This document shows positions 48,057 to 58,132 of a stretch of 64,000 nt of DNA, in pieces. Location of the stretch: the NCBI GenBank assembly GCA_947498355.1, contig CANMKA010000012.1, positions 36,550 to 100,549 on the forward strand, written 5' to 3'. A program made the translations under genes and the position numbers. Positions within the stretch are counted from its first letter, which is position 1. Each line of letters opens with the position of its first letter. The DNA is from an uncultured Paraglaciecola sp. (lineage in GTDB: Bacteria > Pseudomonadota > Gammaproteobacteria > Enterobacterales > Alteromonadaceae). A model generated the notes under the pieces. It ran no database searches. It worked only from the letters and a program-made list of their open reading frames with translations, and was not told the origin of the DNA.

Positions 48057-51000
48057 ATGACAACAATTACACAGGAAAAAATCTTTCAAAACGATATATT
48101 AGATCAAATGCAATCTAACGGTTGGTTAGTAGGAGAATCCAAATACTACAATCGAGAGCTTGCTCTTTATCCTGATGACTTGTTTGAGTTTGTTGAATCT
48201 ACGCAAAGAGAACAGTGGCAAAAGCTTTGTAACACTTACCCTAATGACCCGAAAGGCGCTTTGCTCAAAGCAGTTGAACGTGATCTGAAAGCCAATAGCA
48301 AAGGGACACTGCATGTACTTAGAAATTTAGTTAAAGACCGTGGAGCTAAGTTCAACCTTTGTGCATTTAAGCCTGACCATGACTTAAACCCAGATGCATT
48401 GGACAGATACAACAAGAATATTTTACGTGTTGTCCCTGAACTAATTTATTCCCCTAATGGCTATGATGGGCGCATTGATTTAACCTTATTCGTTAACGGT
48501 TTGCCAGTAGCGACTTTGGAGCTTAAATCTGAATTTAAGCAAGCGTTGGACAATGCAAAAATTCAGTATATGAAAGACCGTCAACCCAAAGACCCGACAA
48601 CTAAAAAACCAGAGCCTTTGCTGACTTTCAAACGAGGCGCATTAGTTCACTTTGCGGTTAGCCAATATAACGTAGCCATGACGACTCGTTTGGCTGGTAA
48701 AAAGACATTTTTTTTGCCGTTTGACCAAGGCACAAGTGAAGGAGGTGCAGGTAACGATATTCCACAAGACGACAGCTACGCTACGTCATATCTTTGGAAC
48801 GAAATTTTCAGTAAAGACAACCTGCTTACTATTTTAGGTCGGTACATTCACTTACAGGTTGAAGATAAAGAAGAGTTAGACGGTACAATCAACCGAAAAG
48901 AGACCATGATCTTTCCTCGTTATCACCAATGGTCAGCGGTTTCGACATTACTTGAAACAGTTGAGCAAGAAGGCACTGGTGAAAAGTATTTGATTCAGCA
49001 CAGTGCAGGTTCAGGTAAATCAAACTCTATTGCTTGGTTATCTCACCAGTTAGCTTCACTGCACTACTATCAAGATCACGAGCGACTGAGTAAAAAAGTC
49101 GGTGATAAGGTTTTTGATTCAGTAATTGTTGTTACAGACAGAACCGTGTTAGACAGCCAGCTACAAGATACTATTTATCAGTTTGATCACAATGAGGGTA
49201 TGATTGCTCGTATTAATCGAGAAGAAGCGCAAGGTTCAAAATCATCTCAATTAGCAGGTGAGTTAAAAGCTTCGACTTCAATTATAATTGTTACGATTCA
49301 AACTTTCCCGCACGTATTAGAAGCAATCCGAAAAGACTCAACGCTTTCAGGTAAAAGCTTTGCAGTTATTGCTGACGAAGCCCATTCAAGCCAAACAGGT
49401 GCAACGGCAAGAAAGCTTCGTGAAGTTTTGATGGCAGAACAGCTCGACAATCAAGAAGAACTGGATTCAGAAGATATTTTACGCCTGAGCTTGCAAGCCC
49501 GAAAAGGCTCTCAAAACATTAGTTACTTTGCATTTACCGCAACACCTAAACCTAAAACGTTAGAATTGTTTGGCAGAGCACCTGACAAAAGCCGACCTGC
49601 TGCTGACGACAATAAACCAGAGGCTTTTCATATCTACACCATGCAGCAAGCCATTGAGGAAGGCTTTATTCTGGATGTACTGAAAAACTACACCAGTTAT
49701 AAAGTTGCTTATCAATTAGCCCATAAAAATCCTGAGAGTGATAAGGAAGTAGATAGTAAAAAGGCTTCTACCAAAGTTGCCAAATGGGTACGTCTCCACC
49801 CTCATAATATTGCTCAAAAAGTTGAAACTATCATTGAGCACTTCAATAGTAATGTTAAGCACCTACTGGCAGGTGAAGCAAAAGCAATGGTGGTGACTTC
49901 AAGTAGACTTGAAGCGGTTCGGTATAAAAGAGCATTTGATAAATACGTTGCAAACAAAGGCTATGAAGGCATTAGCGCAATGGTTGCCTTTTCTGGTGAG
50001 GTGAAAGATCCAGACATACCAGATATGGAGTTCACTGAGCGCAACATGAACCCGAACCTAAATGGTCGAGATATGCGTAAAGCATTCGATACCAACGACT
50101 ATCAGGTCATGTTAGTCGCTAACAAGTTCCAGACTGGTTTCGACCAACCCAAGCTGGTTGCCATGTACGTAGATAAGCCATTAAAAGGTGTCGAGTGTAT
50201 TCAGACACTCTCTCGTCTTAACCGCACATGCAAAGGTAAAGACACCACCTATGTGCTGGACTTTGTTAACGATCCAGAAGAGATTTTGGAAGAGTTTAAG
50301 GTGTACTTCAAAACCGCAGAGTTATCAGGTGTGTCAGATCCTAACCTTGTTTACGACATCATGGACAAGCTAAATAGCGTTGGCATTTACACTTGGTCAG
50401 AAGTTGAAAGGTTTGTTGAAGCCTATAACGACAAGAAAGTTAATCAGGCTAAATTATCTAATATCTGTAAACCCGCTGTTGAGCGCTTCAATGTCAGATA
50501 CAAAGAAGCGTCAAGAGTCCTAACACTCGCTCAATCAGAACTTCAAAAAGCCAAAAATGAAGGTAATGACAAAAAGATTAAATTTGCCGAGAACAGCGTT
50601 AAAAATGCCAAAGAAGCGCGAGATATTTTAGAAGTATTCAAGAAGGACTTAATGTCATTCTGTCGCTACTATGAATTTAGTTCTCAAATTGTGGATTTTG
50701 ATGATGTTGATTTGGAAAAGCTAAGTATTTACGCCAAAGAGTTGTATCCCTTACTTCGCTTTGATATTGAAGAGAACGACATCGACCTTAGCGACTTAGC
50801 AATGACGCACTATCGTTTACATGAACAACGAGAAGCCAACTTGATACTCAATGAATCAAAAGCTTTATATGTAGCAAAAGAAGCTGCTGGTGCAACGCCA
50901 CGTGACCCTCAGACCGAAATGCTAAGCAGCATTGTTTCTCGTATGAACGACTTATTTATTGACGAGAAGCTTACAGAAAACGATATGCTCAATTATGCCA

Positions 51001-51251
51001 ATACCATTGCGGGTAAAGTGTCTGAAAATGAAGTAGTAATGGCTCAACTCCGCAATAATACCAAAGAACAAGCCATGCTTGGTAAGTTTCCAGAGTCAAT
51101 TAACGAAGCTGTGATTGATAGTATGGGTATACATGAAGGTATGGCAATGAAAGTCCTATCTAACGAAGTTGTTGCAAAAGGCTTTGCTGAGTTGATGTTC
51201 GATATGTTAATAAAGGGTATTGCCTCAAACGGAAACTCGACAAATGGATGA
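48057..51251 (+). CDS. hsdR: Type I restriction enzyme endonuclease subunit HsdR
   Basis: HsdR translocates DNA and cleaves unmethylated targets. The 1064-residue protein has an N-terminal nuclease domain with LTLFVNGLPVATLELKSEFK (Glu-X-Lys). A superfamily 2 helicase follows, with Walker A HSAGSGKSNS and a DEAH box starting at Asp440 (ADEAHSSQTG), then TATPKPKTLELFG. The C-terminal helical region forms the contact to the methylase. Its 3' end overlaps the start region of the HipA-like gene. Confidence 0.96.
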   Translation: MTTITQEKIFQNDILDQMQSNGWLVGESKYYNRELALYPDDLFEFVESTQREQWQKLCNTYPNDPKGALLKAVERDLKANSKGTLHVLRNLVKDRGAKFNLCAFKPDHDLNPDALDRYNKNILRVVPELIYSPNGYDGRIDLTLFVNGLPVATLELKSEFKQALDNAKIQYMKDRQPKDPTTKKPEPLLTFKRGALVHFAVSQYNVAMTTRLAGKKTFFLPFDQGTSEGGAGNDIPQDDSYATSYLWNEIFSKDNLLTILGRYIHLQVEDKEELDGTINRKETMIFPRYHQWSAVSTLLETVEQEGTGEKYLIQHSAGSGKSNSIAWLSHQLASLHYYQDHERLSKKVGDKVFDSVIVVTDRTVLDSQLQDTIYQFDHNEGMIARINREEAQGSKSSQLAGELKASTSIIIVTIQTFPHVLEAIRKDSTLSGKSFAVIADEAHSSQTGATARKLREVLMAEQLDNQEELDSEDILRLSLQARKGSQNISYFAFTATPKPKTLELFGRAPDKSRPAADDNKPEAFHIYTMQQAIEEGFILDVLKNYTSYKVAYQLAHKNPESDKEVDSKKASTKVAKWVRLHPHNIAQKVETIIEHFNSNVKHLLAGEAKAMVVTSSRLEAVRYKRAFDKYVANKGYEGISAMVAFSGEVKDPDIPDMEFTERNMNPNLNGRDMRKAFDTNDYQVMLVANKFQTGFDQPKLVAMYVDKPLKGVECIQTLSRLNRTCKGKDTTYVLDFVNDPEEILEEFKVYFKTAELSGVSDPNLVYDIMDKLNSVGIYTWSEVERFVEAYNDKKVNQAKLSNICKPAVERFNVRYKEASRVLTLAQSELQKAKNEGNDKKIKFAENSVKNAKEARDILEVFKKDLMSFCRYYEFSSQIVDFDDVDLEKLSIYAKELYPLLRFDIEENDIDLSDLAMTHYRLHEQREANLILNESKALYVAKEAAGATPRDPQTEMLSSIVSRMNDLFIDEKLTENDMLNYANTIAGKVSENEVVMAQLRNNTKEQAMLGKFPESINEAVIDSMGIHEGMAMKVLSNEVVAKGFAELMFDMLIKGIASNGNSTNG

Positions 51252-52032
51252 AGTCACTAACGTACTTACGATGAACGCAAAATATTCTGTTGAATATCAA
51301 ACAGAACTTCTTCCTATTAGTGCGGTACATATTCACAGAAATGACCAAGGTTCAGCAGACTTACAAGTCATTGTTACTGGGTCAAACAACAAAGACTATG
51401 CAGTAAAACAGCTATCTGATGGCAGTGGTTACATACCAGCAACCGAACTCTTTTGTTATGAGCTTGCAAGACTTATTGAGCTTCCAACACCCAACTATGA
51501 TCTCATTCTAATGCGGGATGAGTCACTTGCTTTTGGATCATTATGGGAAGGTGGTGTTCATAAGATTTCAGATCAAAACCAAGTCATTGATATTCTCACA
51601 GGAAAAAAACCAATTAGAGAATTAAGTCGCTTTTTAAGCCGAGTATATGCCTTTGACTTATTTATAAATAATATAGATAGACATTTCGGTAATTATTTAT
51701 TTCGTGAAAGTTATAATTCGATGATAGGTCTGGCTTTCGATTACAGTCGTGCTTGGTATGAAGTTAACGCTTATGGATATGAAAGTTTAGAAGACGAAAG
51801 CACTAAAACGCGTGTATGTCATAATATTATAAGAGAGTTTAAAAAGTACGATAGGAAAGCAGCTGTCGAAACTCTTGACAAGATAAGTGAAATAAAAAAA
51901 GCAGATATTGCCAATTTACTATCTAAAATTCCTGATTGCTGGCTTTCCAATGAGGTGAAAAATGAGGTTGTATCTTGGTGGGAGAGCGAACACATGGCTG
52001 ATCGGTTAATGAAGTTAAAAGGAGGGGTATAA
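51244..52032 (+). CDS. HipA-like kinase-fold protein (HipA_2)
   Basis: The protein matches the HipA_2 group of small HipA-like kinases: a nucleotide-binding lysine in DYAVKQL, a Glu in ATELFCYELARLIELPTP and the catalytic-loop-like AFDLFINNIDRHFGNYL. The metal-binding segment GLAFDYSRA follows. The frame reaches TTG 51220 inside hsdR; ATG 51244, whose codons overlap the hsdR stop, is taken as start (262 residues). Its last base overlaps the start of the DUF3037 gene. A kinase or toxin function is plausible, but a HipB-like antitoxin is missing. Confidence 0.78.
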   Translation: MDEVTNVLTMNAKYSVEYQTELLPISAVHIHRNDQGSADLQVIVTGSNNKDYAVKQLSDGSGYIPATELFCYELARLIELPTPNYDLILMRDESLAFGSLWEGGVHKISDQNQVIDILTGKKPIRELSRFLSRVYAFDLFINNIDRHFGNYLFRESYNSMIGLAFDYSRAWYEVNAYGYESLEDESTKTRVCHNIIREFKKYDRKAAVETLDKISEIKKADIANLLSKIPDCWLSNEVKNEVVSWWESEHMADRLMKLKGGV

Positions 52033-52862
52033 TGCTTTGGTTCGACTATTCTATTATCAAGTATCTACCAGATCCAAAGCGTGGTGAGCTGATCAATATT
52101 GGTCTCATTGTGTACCGCCATTCTGGCCCAGACATAAGATTATTGAGTAATGTTGCAAAAATCAGAATGTTTGACGGCAGCACGACATATAGTGAACTAA
52201 ACAGACTAACTGGCTCACTCAAATCAATTTGTGGGGTCGATAGGGAAGCTTCGGAACAACACCAAAGACTTCAAGCTCTGGCAACAGGTCTCATAATAGG
52301 CGAGCTATCTTCATTCTCTATTCCCAATATTGGCGAATATGAAAAAACTGTAAGTAGAATTTTTGATAGTCTAATAAAACCATATTCCACCCGTGAACCA
52401 GTCAAAGCAAACACTCGCTTCTTTACTCGAACTAAAAATGAGTTTAGAAGGCTTAAAATACTTGCGAATGACTTAGGTGAAATCAATGCACATAAAATAG
52501 TTCCTCATTACCCAATCGACTCTAATTCTGGTCTTGAAGCTGACTTCATGCTTAAAAATGGAAAATATCATATGAGTGAACTAATTGACTTTAATGTGGT
52601 AGATACTCAACAAAAATTTAAAGAGACAAGTTTAAAGGCAATGACGTTTGTTACAGGAAGACGACTATTACAACAGGATATGGGGTGTTACTTCGTTTAC
52701 TCTGCATCAGCTTCGAAAGATAGAGAAATAATTTCTCATTTAAATCTTGCAGAGGATAATTGCGATAAGATGTTTAATCTCGACTCGGCAGACGAAAAGG
52801 CGAGCTATTTTCAGTTATTATCCGAACTAATTGGGAACGAGCTTCCAATTTCTTTCAATTAA
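52032..52862 (+). CDS. DUF3037 domain protein
   Basis: The 276-residue protein begins with WFDYSIIKYLPDPKRGELINIGLIVY, the signature start of DUF3037. The remainder shows mixed alpha/beta character without a recognised motif. It starts with ATG overlapping the stop of the HipA-like gene (TAATG). DUF3037 genes are often found next to HipA_2 genes, which suggests that the pair acts as a unit. The function is not established. Confidence 0.78.
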   Translation: MLWFDYSIIKYLPDPKRGELINIGLIVYRHSGPDIRLLSNVAKIRMFDGSTTYSELNRLTGSLKSICGVDREASEQHQRLQALATGLIIGELSSFSIPNIGEYEKTVSRIFDSLIKPYSTREPVKANTRFFTRTKNEFRRLKILANDLGEINAHKIVPHYPIDSNSGLEADFMLKNGKYHMSELIDFNVVDTQQKFKETSLKAMTFVTGRRLLQQDMGCYFVYSASASKDREIISHLNLAEDNCDKMFNLDSADEKASYFQLLSELIGNELPISFN

Positions 52863-52894
52863 ATTAAAGTAAAGTAAGCCTCTTTAATTAGAGG

Positions 52895-53662
52895 CTAAAT
52901 CATCAACCAACTCAAAAAACCTTCATCAAATTTGTCGCTAATTTTTTCAGCGAAGGTAGCAAATGCAGTTTCTGTGTACTTTTGTTCAGAAAAAAATATA
53001 TCTTGCTCCGTTTCCATCATAATGATTTGCGATTCGATAATAGGCTTATAAATCGCTTCGATTCTAACCAATAAAGCATTTAAAGATTCTTTGTCGCTGC
53101 GGTCAATCAATAGAAGCTCTTTCATCATTTCATACACTTCTTCTGTATCTAATCCCTCAATACTTTCTCCCGTTTTAGATTTTCGGATTTGATAAATATT
53201 ATTCACAGAATCAACGCGAACCTTAGTTACTTCAATAAACTCTTCATAAGTACCTGTAACCAAAGCCAGCTCTTCCATCTTTCTATAAAGCTCACTTCGG
53301 CAAGCTCTGACTGTTGACTGCATGCTCTCAATACCGTCTTTGGTTGCAGCGTGTGACTTGTAAAAAGCTTTCAGCCACAAAGCATAGTCGTGCGGTATAC
53401 GGTTCAGGTCTTGATCAGCTAATTGTGACAATTCCCTTTTCATTAACTCATATTCACCAGCCAAAGAGCCGTATTCTAAGAATAGGTCATTATGTGTCTT
53501 GGAACACTCGCTATTCAGAGCCATCGCGGGGCGGTAATATTCCGTAATCAAAGACTTTTCAAAACCTTGTTCGCCCTTATAGTGTTCTAATACTCCTACA
53601 AAGATAAACGAGCAAAAAAAGGAAGGAATCAAAACCAATCCAATTTGTTTTATATAACTCAT
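52895..53662 (-). CDS. Membrane-anchored helical protein of the mobilization operon
   Basis: This protein of about 255 residues has one N-terminal helix (about residues 4-23) and a long, mostly helical periplasmic or cytoplasmic body with coiled-coil character. The frame opens at GTG 53674; ATG 53662 is preferred. It lies 24 bases after the relaxase gene on the same strand, so it probably belongs to the transfer operon. No family is recognised; a role at the donor membrane in transfer or entry exclusion is possible. Confidence 0.65.
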   Translation of the reverse strand: MSYIKQIGLVLIPSFFCSFIFVGVLEHYKGEQGFEKSLITEYYRPAMALNSECSKTHNDLFLEYGSLAGEYELMKRELSQLADQDLNRIPHDYALWLKAFYKSHAATKDGIESMQSTVRACRSELYRKMEELALVTGTYEEFIEVTKVRVDSVNNIYQIRKSKTGESIEGLDTEEVYEMMKELLLIDRSDKESLNALLVRIEAIYKPIIESQIIMMETEQDIFFSEQKYTETAFATFAEKISDKFDEGFLSWLMI

Positions 53663-53686
53663 GTTAGTTTCCACTGTTTTTCCTTG

Positions 53687-56098
53687 TTAAATATCCAACT
53701 CGATTGTGTCAATTTTCTCTGTTTCTCTCTCTGCTTTCATACTAAGCTCCTTTAAGTAGTCAGTTTTTTCAAGAAGAGAGCTGGCACAATAGACCTTTGG
53801 TGTATTGCGAGAACGGCTCATTTTTACATAGGCAAGTTCTTTGGATAAGTAACGCTCGCTAAAAAACACATAAGCGTTGTCGCAAGTCAAACCTTGGGAT
53901 TTGTGAGTCGTCATTGCGTAGCCGTAATCCAGTGAAGAGTAATACTTAGTATTAAATTTCACCTGCTTTCCGTTATCCAAACTGACTGTTATATTAAGTG
54001 ACCTATCAATTAGCTGCTTAACATCTTTGACTATACCCGTACTGCCGTTACTGACTGCAATTTCATGGGCGTTTTTCCTAAACATTACCCGATCACCGTT
54101 TTGCAAAGCCAATAGTTGATCCTCGTGGTTGAGCATTTGGACAGTTAAACCAGAGAGTTTCTTATCCAGTTTTAGTTTTTTTCTTGCGAGCTTATTTAGG
54201 TCGGCAACATCTTGCTTTGTCGAAGCAATCATAATGTTTTCAATAGAGTTAGTTTTGAAATTGCAGTACCAGTCGTTGACAAGATTTGCTTTTGCTTGAA
54301 TATGCTCCTTTTCAAAAGATAAATTCCCTTTTTTATCAAGATAAATAAGTACTTCTAATACTTTGCCACTTTTTATTTTCTGAACGTTTTGCCTATCTTT
54401 CTCAGACTTCTGACGTTGAATATTATTAAGTTCAAAGAATGGGATTTTGTCCTTTAACCGATAATGAGGGTTGCCACTTTGGATGGGGGTCAGCTGATTG
54501 TAGTCTCCTACACATATCAGTTTGGCTCTTGCCATTTCAACGAATTCAAAAAGCCGATTTAGCTTTTCAACTCCGACCATGCCAGCTTCATCTAAAACAA
54601 CAACTGTGTTCTCGTCTAATTTTTTATTTCCTTTTTCTAAGGCCAACAAAAGTGAATCTAATGTTTGCGACTTTATTCCTGAACTTTCTTGTAAGCTTTC
54701 AGCAGCCTTGGCTGCAATACAGCAGCCGATGACGTTATAGTTGTTCGCGGAATACGCAAGAGATAACTCTTTCAGTAAATACGATTTACCCGAACCAGGT
54801 AAACCATTGATAGCAGATAGTCCCCCAGCAGATATTAATCCTTTAAAGGCTTCTTTTTGCTCTTCGTTTAACATTGAGTTTTGTTGTAGTTCATAATCTA
54901 TTGCATGGCTTTTGACTTTTGAATATTCAGTCGCCGCCTTGTAGAAGTTTTTCTCTAAATCAAGCTGAGACTGAGTTGTAAAGCATTCCCCCAACATAGG
55001 ATGAATAATAGTCTTCAATTCCTTACTCTTTTCCAACTGATTTACATAGTTCAAAGCACTATCAATGCCTAAACCAAGCCACTGTGCATACTTATTCACA
55101 ACTTCCAATAAGTGTTGATGCTGGAAAACTGATTGATATTCAACCAGCTCTGATAAAATCTCAGCTTTAAAGTCATTTAAACCATAGCTCTGTTGATGTG
55201 TTTTATCTGGGTATTGAGGAATCCAGTTCTCCGATTCGACTTTCCAATATTGGTGAAGTACTTCGCGGGGCAAATGTACTTTTTTTTCTCTGGTGAAAAG
55301 TGCAGCTTTACCTTTGGTTACTGAATTTGAAATCAGCGCTTTCTTTGCTATTGCTTCTGTTATCTCTTCGCTACGTTTACTAAACCTTTTACACAATTCT
55401 GCTGGAACCATTTGAAGTTTGAAAAACTCGTTATCTTTTGCGATCTCTAATTTAAGAATCTTGCTGAGTTGATAAGACAATTCATTGCGATATAGAAGAC
55501 CGATAGCTTTCTGATATTGATGAAGTTTCAAAGTTTCTAATGAAGAATATCCCTTTGCATTTTGATAAGTAAGATTTAACAGAAGACAATGTGAATGCAG
55601 CTGTGGATCAAGTTTACGCGAACTTGAATGCTCAAATATGGCAAACAATGCGTTATTAGTATTTTTTCTCTTCCTGTTCTTATATTCATCGAAACCAGAA
55701 CGGGTTTGAATTATATCTCTTTCGATATATTTAAGAGTTTTCTCAACAGCAGTTTGATGACATTTCTGTATTTGTATTCTTTTTTCCTTTTCACTTAGAG
55801 CGAATAATACAGACACGCTTTTGGGTGCACTAAAAGTAAGGTCAGACCCAATCCAATGCTCTTTACCAGCATTTTTTACTAATGGTCGTTTACCGTCTTT
55901 TGTGTACCCCTGAGCCAAGTTAAGTAAATGTTCATGAGTTACACCCGTACCATTGATTTTAAATTGACTTGATAGGTTCCCAAGCCAATAGCCTTGTGGT
56001 TCATACTCATTTGAATAATAGTTTAATGAAGCAATTTCTGTGTAATAAGCTATTTTAGATTGATCTTTACACGTCCCTAGTCTAGTTATCGTCAGCAT
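53687..56098 (-). CDS. MobF family conjugative relaxase-helicase (TrwC/TraI-like)
   Basis: The protein nicks DNA at oriT and unwinds the strand for transfer. The ATG at 56098 has AAGGAGG seven bases upstream and is preferred over the longer frame. The relaxase domain has N-terminal tyrosines (Tyr18/19, Tyr27/28) and the HUH metal triad His157, His168 and His170 (LHSHCLLLN). A SF1 helicase follows with Walker A GLPGSGKS, VVVLDEAGMV and motif VI-like GYAMTTHKSQG. The length (803 residues) is shorter than TrwC. It overlaps the coupling-protein gene by 17 bases. Confidence 0.93.
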   Translation of the reverse strand: MLTITRLGTCKDQSKIAYYTEIASLNYYSNEYEPQGYWLGNLSSQFKINGTGVTHEHLLNLAQGYTKDGKRPLVKNAGKEHWIGSDLTFSAPKSVSVLFALSEKEKRIQIQKCHQTAVEKTLKYIERDIIQTRSGFDEYKNRKRKNTNNALFAIFEHSSSRKLDPQLHSHCLLLNLTYQNAKGYSSLETLKLHQYQKAIGLLYRNELSYQLSKILKLEIAKDNEFFKLQMVPAELCKRFSKRSEEITEAIAKKALISNSVTKGKAALFTREKKVHLPREVLHQYWKVESENWIPQYPDKTHQQSYGLNDFKAEILSELVEYQSVFQHQHLLEVVNKYAQWLGLGIDSALNYVNQLEKSKELKTIIHPMLGECFTTQSQLDLEKNFYKAATEYSKVKSHAIDYELQQNSMLNEEQKEAFKGLISAGGLSAINGLPGSGKSYLLKELSLAYSANNYNVIGCCIAAKAAESLQESSGIKSQTLDSLLLALEKGNKKLDENTVVVLDEAGMVGVEKLNRLFEFVEMARAKLICVGDYNQLTPIQSGNPHYRLKDKIPFFELNNIQRQKSEKDRQNVQKIKSGKVLEVLIYLDKKGNLSFEKEHIQAKANLVNDWYCNFKTNSIENIMIASTKQDVADLNKLARKKLKLDKKLSGLTVQMLNHEDQLLALQNGDRVMFRKNAHEIAVSNGSTGIVKDVKQLIDRSLNITVSLDNGKQVKFNTKYYSSLDYGYAMTTHKSQGLTCDNAYVFFSERYLSKELAYVKMSRSRNTPKVYCASSLLEKTDYLKELSMKAERETEKIDTIELDI

Positions 56099-57833
56099 GG
56101 CTAACCTCCTTGTTATCATCTCCCGATTTCCTGAGCCAATCTGCCAATTCAAATGGCTTAGATAACTTTTTCATTTGAGGTAACTTCCAACAGAACTTAC
56201 CTACGACTCCTGTACCAGCAATTGATAAGTAGCCGTATATGCCTTGGCTGTTAGGCTGTGGGAGTGCTAACAAATCTTCTCTTCTTACCACTGGCAGAGT
56301 TAGTCTTTGCCAAGAGAAGGTCGCTTTTCCCGCTTTATCAAAATTTGACTGCAACCTTTCAATTTCCTGAGATCCTAAACTTTCAGCTATTGTCTTTATC
56401 GTATCTCCCATAGCACCGACTCTAAGCATTATCGTTGTGCCGACCATTGAAGCCATGGACATAACCTCTTCCTTTGTCATTTTTCGGGTCAAGAGCGCCA
56501 AATCTTGAACACCAATGAGCATTCTTGCACCTTTACTCCTTGATACCGTCATAAAATCTATGAGTGGAAAGTTGAGATGAAAAACTTCGTCTAAAACAAA
56601 ATAAAACTTACGTTCAGTATCATCTTCTAACGATAAGAGTTGATTCGATATGAAGCTTAAAGCTAAGTTACATACTGTTTCTGAAAGTGCTTTATATCTT
56701 GGATTTTGCTGCACAATAATAGTTTTAATTTTGCTGCAATCGTCAGACACCCACTCATTCAAGGAAACACCATCTTCTGCATTTTTCCATGCTAATGCGA
56801 TTTGATGGATAGGAGACGTGTAAGATTGAAGTGTAAGCAACATACTTTTACTAGTCTTAGATTTTTCATCCACTAATTGCCCAGCCTCAGGACTTACACT
56901 CATCAGCTCCCTGTGGAGATATTTTTCAGGTAATTTCAACATATCCGAGAGGTCTTTCCATCCCCACTTAGAAGAACCGTTTTTTTTGATTAGTAGTTGA
57001 CATATACCGACTAAAATAATCCTGCTCGATTGAACCCATAGTGGGTCTTGCTTAGGATTCTCTGGAATTATCGCCTCAGCAAACTGCATTGCAGAGCTAT
57101 AATCAAATACGTCCTTGCAAATCGCCCACTGAATAGAGTTTTGGTCGAACGCGGCTAATACTTTTACGTGATCGTGGTGACGGTAGTAAGCAGAAAAGTC
57201 ACCTTTGATGTCGTAAATTACTGACTTTTCCTTACTCTCAACAATTCTTGTTACAATAGGTAGTAAAATCGATGTTTTACCACTACCAATTTGACCACAA
57301 ACCAATATGTGTTGCCCCTCCCTTCCTTTGGGAAGGTTTAAATTATGATGGATTGGCAAGCCTTGACCAGAGAACTCATACTCTGATTTTAAGAGTTCAG
57401 ATAATTTTGACTCAGCATGTGCAAACTCTAAGTATTCCGTACCTGATATTTTACGTTCACCCAAGCTTGACGTTTTATCCTTAGCCCAAAACCCTGCGTA
57501 TATCGAAAAAGAAATAGCAACTATCTGAGAGCCAATAACACTTCCCAAGTACATAAATTGACTATTTTTATCTAACGAAAAATACCATTTTTTAAGCGAA
57601 AACTCGTCTCTTCCAAGGTCTAAATATGTAAGAAACAAGTGCTTTGACATTTCACTGAACTCGCTCAGAGTGATCAAATCAAAATACTCAAATAACAAGA
57701 TATACATGAAGCCTATCGAGGTTGATATGTAGGCTATTGAAGAACACAGGACAACGAACGGAATGCTGTATGTTATCGCTGATGAAGGGCTTTTGGATAA
57801 ATCGAAATGGTCAGGAGATATTTGTTTTAACAT
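56082..57833 (-). CDS. Type IV coupling protein (TraD/TrwB-like)
   Basis: The coupling protein brings the relaxase-DNA complex to a type IV secretion channel and pumps the DNA. The 583-residue protein has two N-terminal helices (about residues 23-48 and 93-114), Walker A GQIGSGKTS with Lys186, and Walker B KFYFVLDEVFH. The SRSKGARMLIGVQD segment is typical. GGGAGG precedes the ATG. It is the largest partner of the relaxase and lies directly upstream of it. Confidence 0.92.
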   Translation of the reverse strand: MLKQISPDHFDLSKSPSSAITYSIPFVVLCSSIAYISTSIGFMYILLFEYFDLITLSEFSEMSKHLFLTYLDLGRDEFSLKKWYFSLDKNSQFMYLGSVIGSQIVAISFSIYAGFWAKDKTSSLGERKISGTEYLEFAHAESKLSELLKSEYEFSGQGLPIHHNLNLPKGREGQHILVCGQIGSGKTSILLPIVTRIVESKEKSVIYDIKGDFSAYYRHHDHVKVLAAFDQNSIQWAICKDVFDYSSAMQFAEAIIPENPKQDPLWVQSSRIILVGICQLLIKKNGSSKWGWKDLSDMLKLPEKYLHRELMSVSPEAGQLVDEKSKTSKSMLLTLQSYTSPIHQIALAWKNAEDGVSLNEWVSDDCSKIKTIIVQQNPRYKALSETVCNLALSFISNQLLSLEDDTERKFYFVLDEVFHLNFPLIDFMTVSRSKGARMLIGVQDLALLTRKMTKEEVMSMASMVGTTIMLRVGAMGDTIKTIAESLGSQEIERLQSNFDKAGKATFSWQRLTLPVVRREDLLALPQPNSQGIYGYLSIAGTGVVGKFCWKLPQMKKLSKPFELADWLRKSGDDNKEVSHADDN

Positions 57834-58132
57834 GACTTACCTCCCAACGTCTTTTCAAGGTCAAGTAATTTTTGGTAGATTCTTTTTTGACGCTTCGCAT
57901 TTTCCTTAAATAATTCCTCCAATAGCTCTGATTTTACCGAATCATTTGCAAGTCCTTCTAAAACTGTTAACTTCGCATCAATGTCCTCCATCGCTGATAG
58001 AGAGTTAGCTTTTTCAAACCAAGCGGTTCTAATGAGCTGTGCCATAGTAGTTCCCTGAACAACTGCAACCTGCTTCAAAAAGCGGTATTCGCTTTCAGGT
58101 AGTTGTATTGAAAATTTTCTACTCTTTTCCAT
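57827..58132 (-). CDS. Ribbon-helix-helix relaxosome accessory protein
   Basis: The 101-residue protein has an N-terminal ribbon-helix-helix-like start (SRKFSIQLPESEYRFLKQVAVVQGTTMAQLIRTAWF) and a C-terminal coiled coil. TrwA, TraY and MobC-like proteins of this kind bind oriT and help the relaxase. It overlaps the coupling-protein gene by 7 bases. An AGGAGGG lies 9 bases before the ATG. Confidence 0.8.
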   Translation of the reverse strand: MEKSRKFSIQLPESEYRFLKQVAVVQGTTMAQLIRTAWFEKANSLSAMEDIDAKLTVLEGLANDSVKSELLEELFKENAKRQKRIYQKLLDLEKTLGGKSC

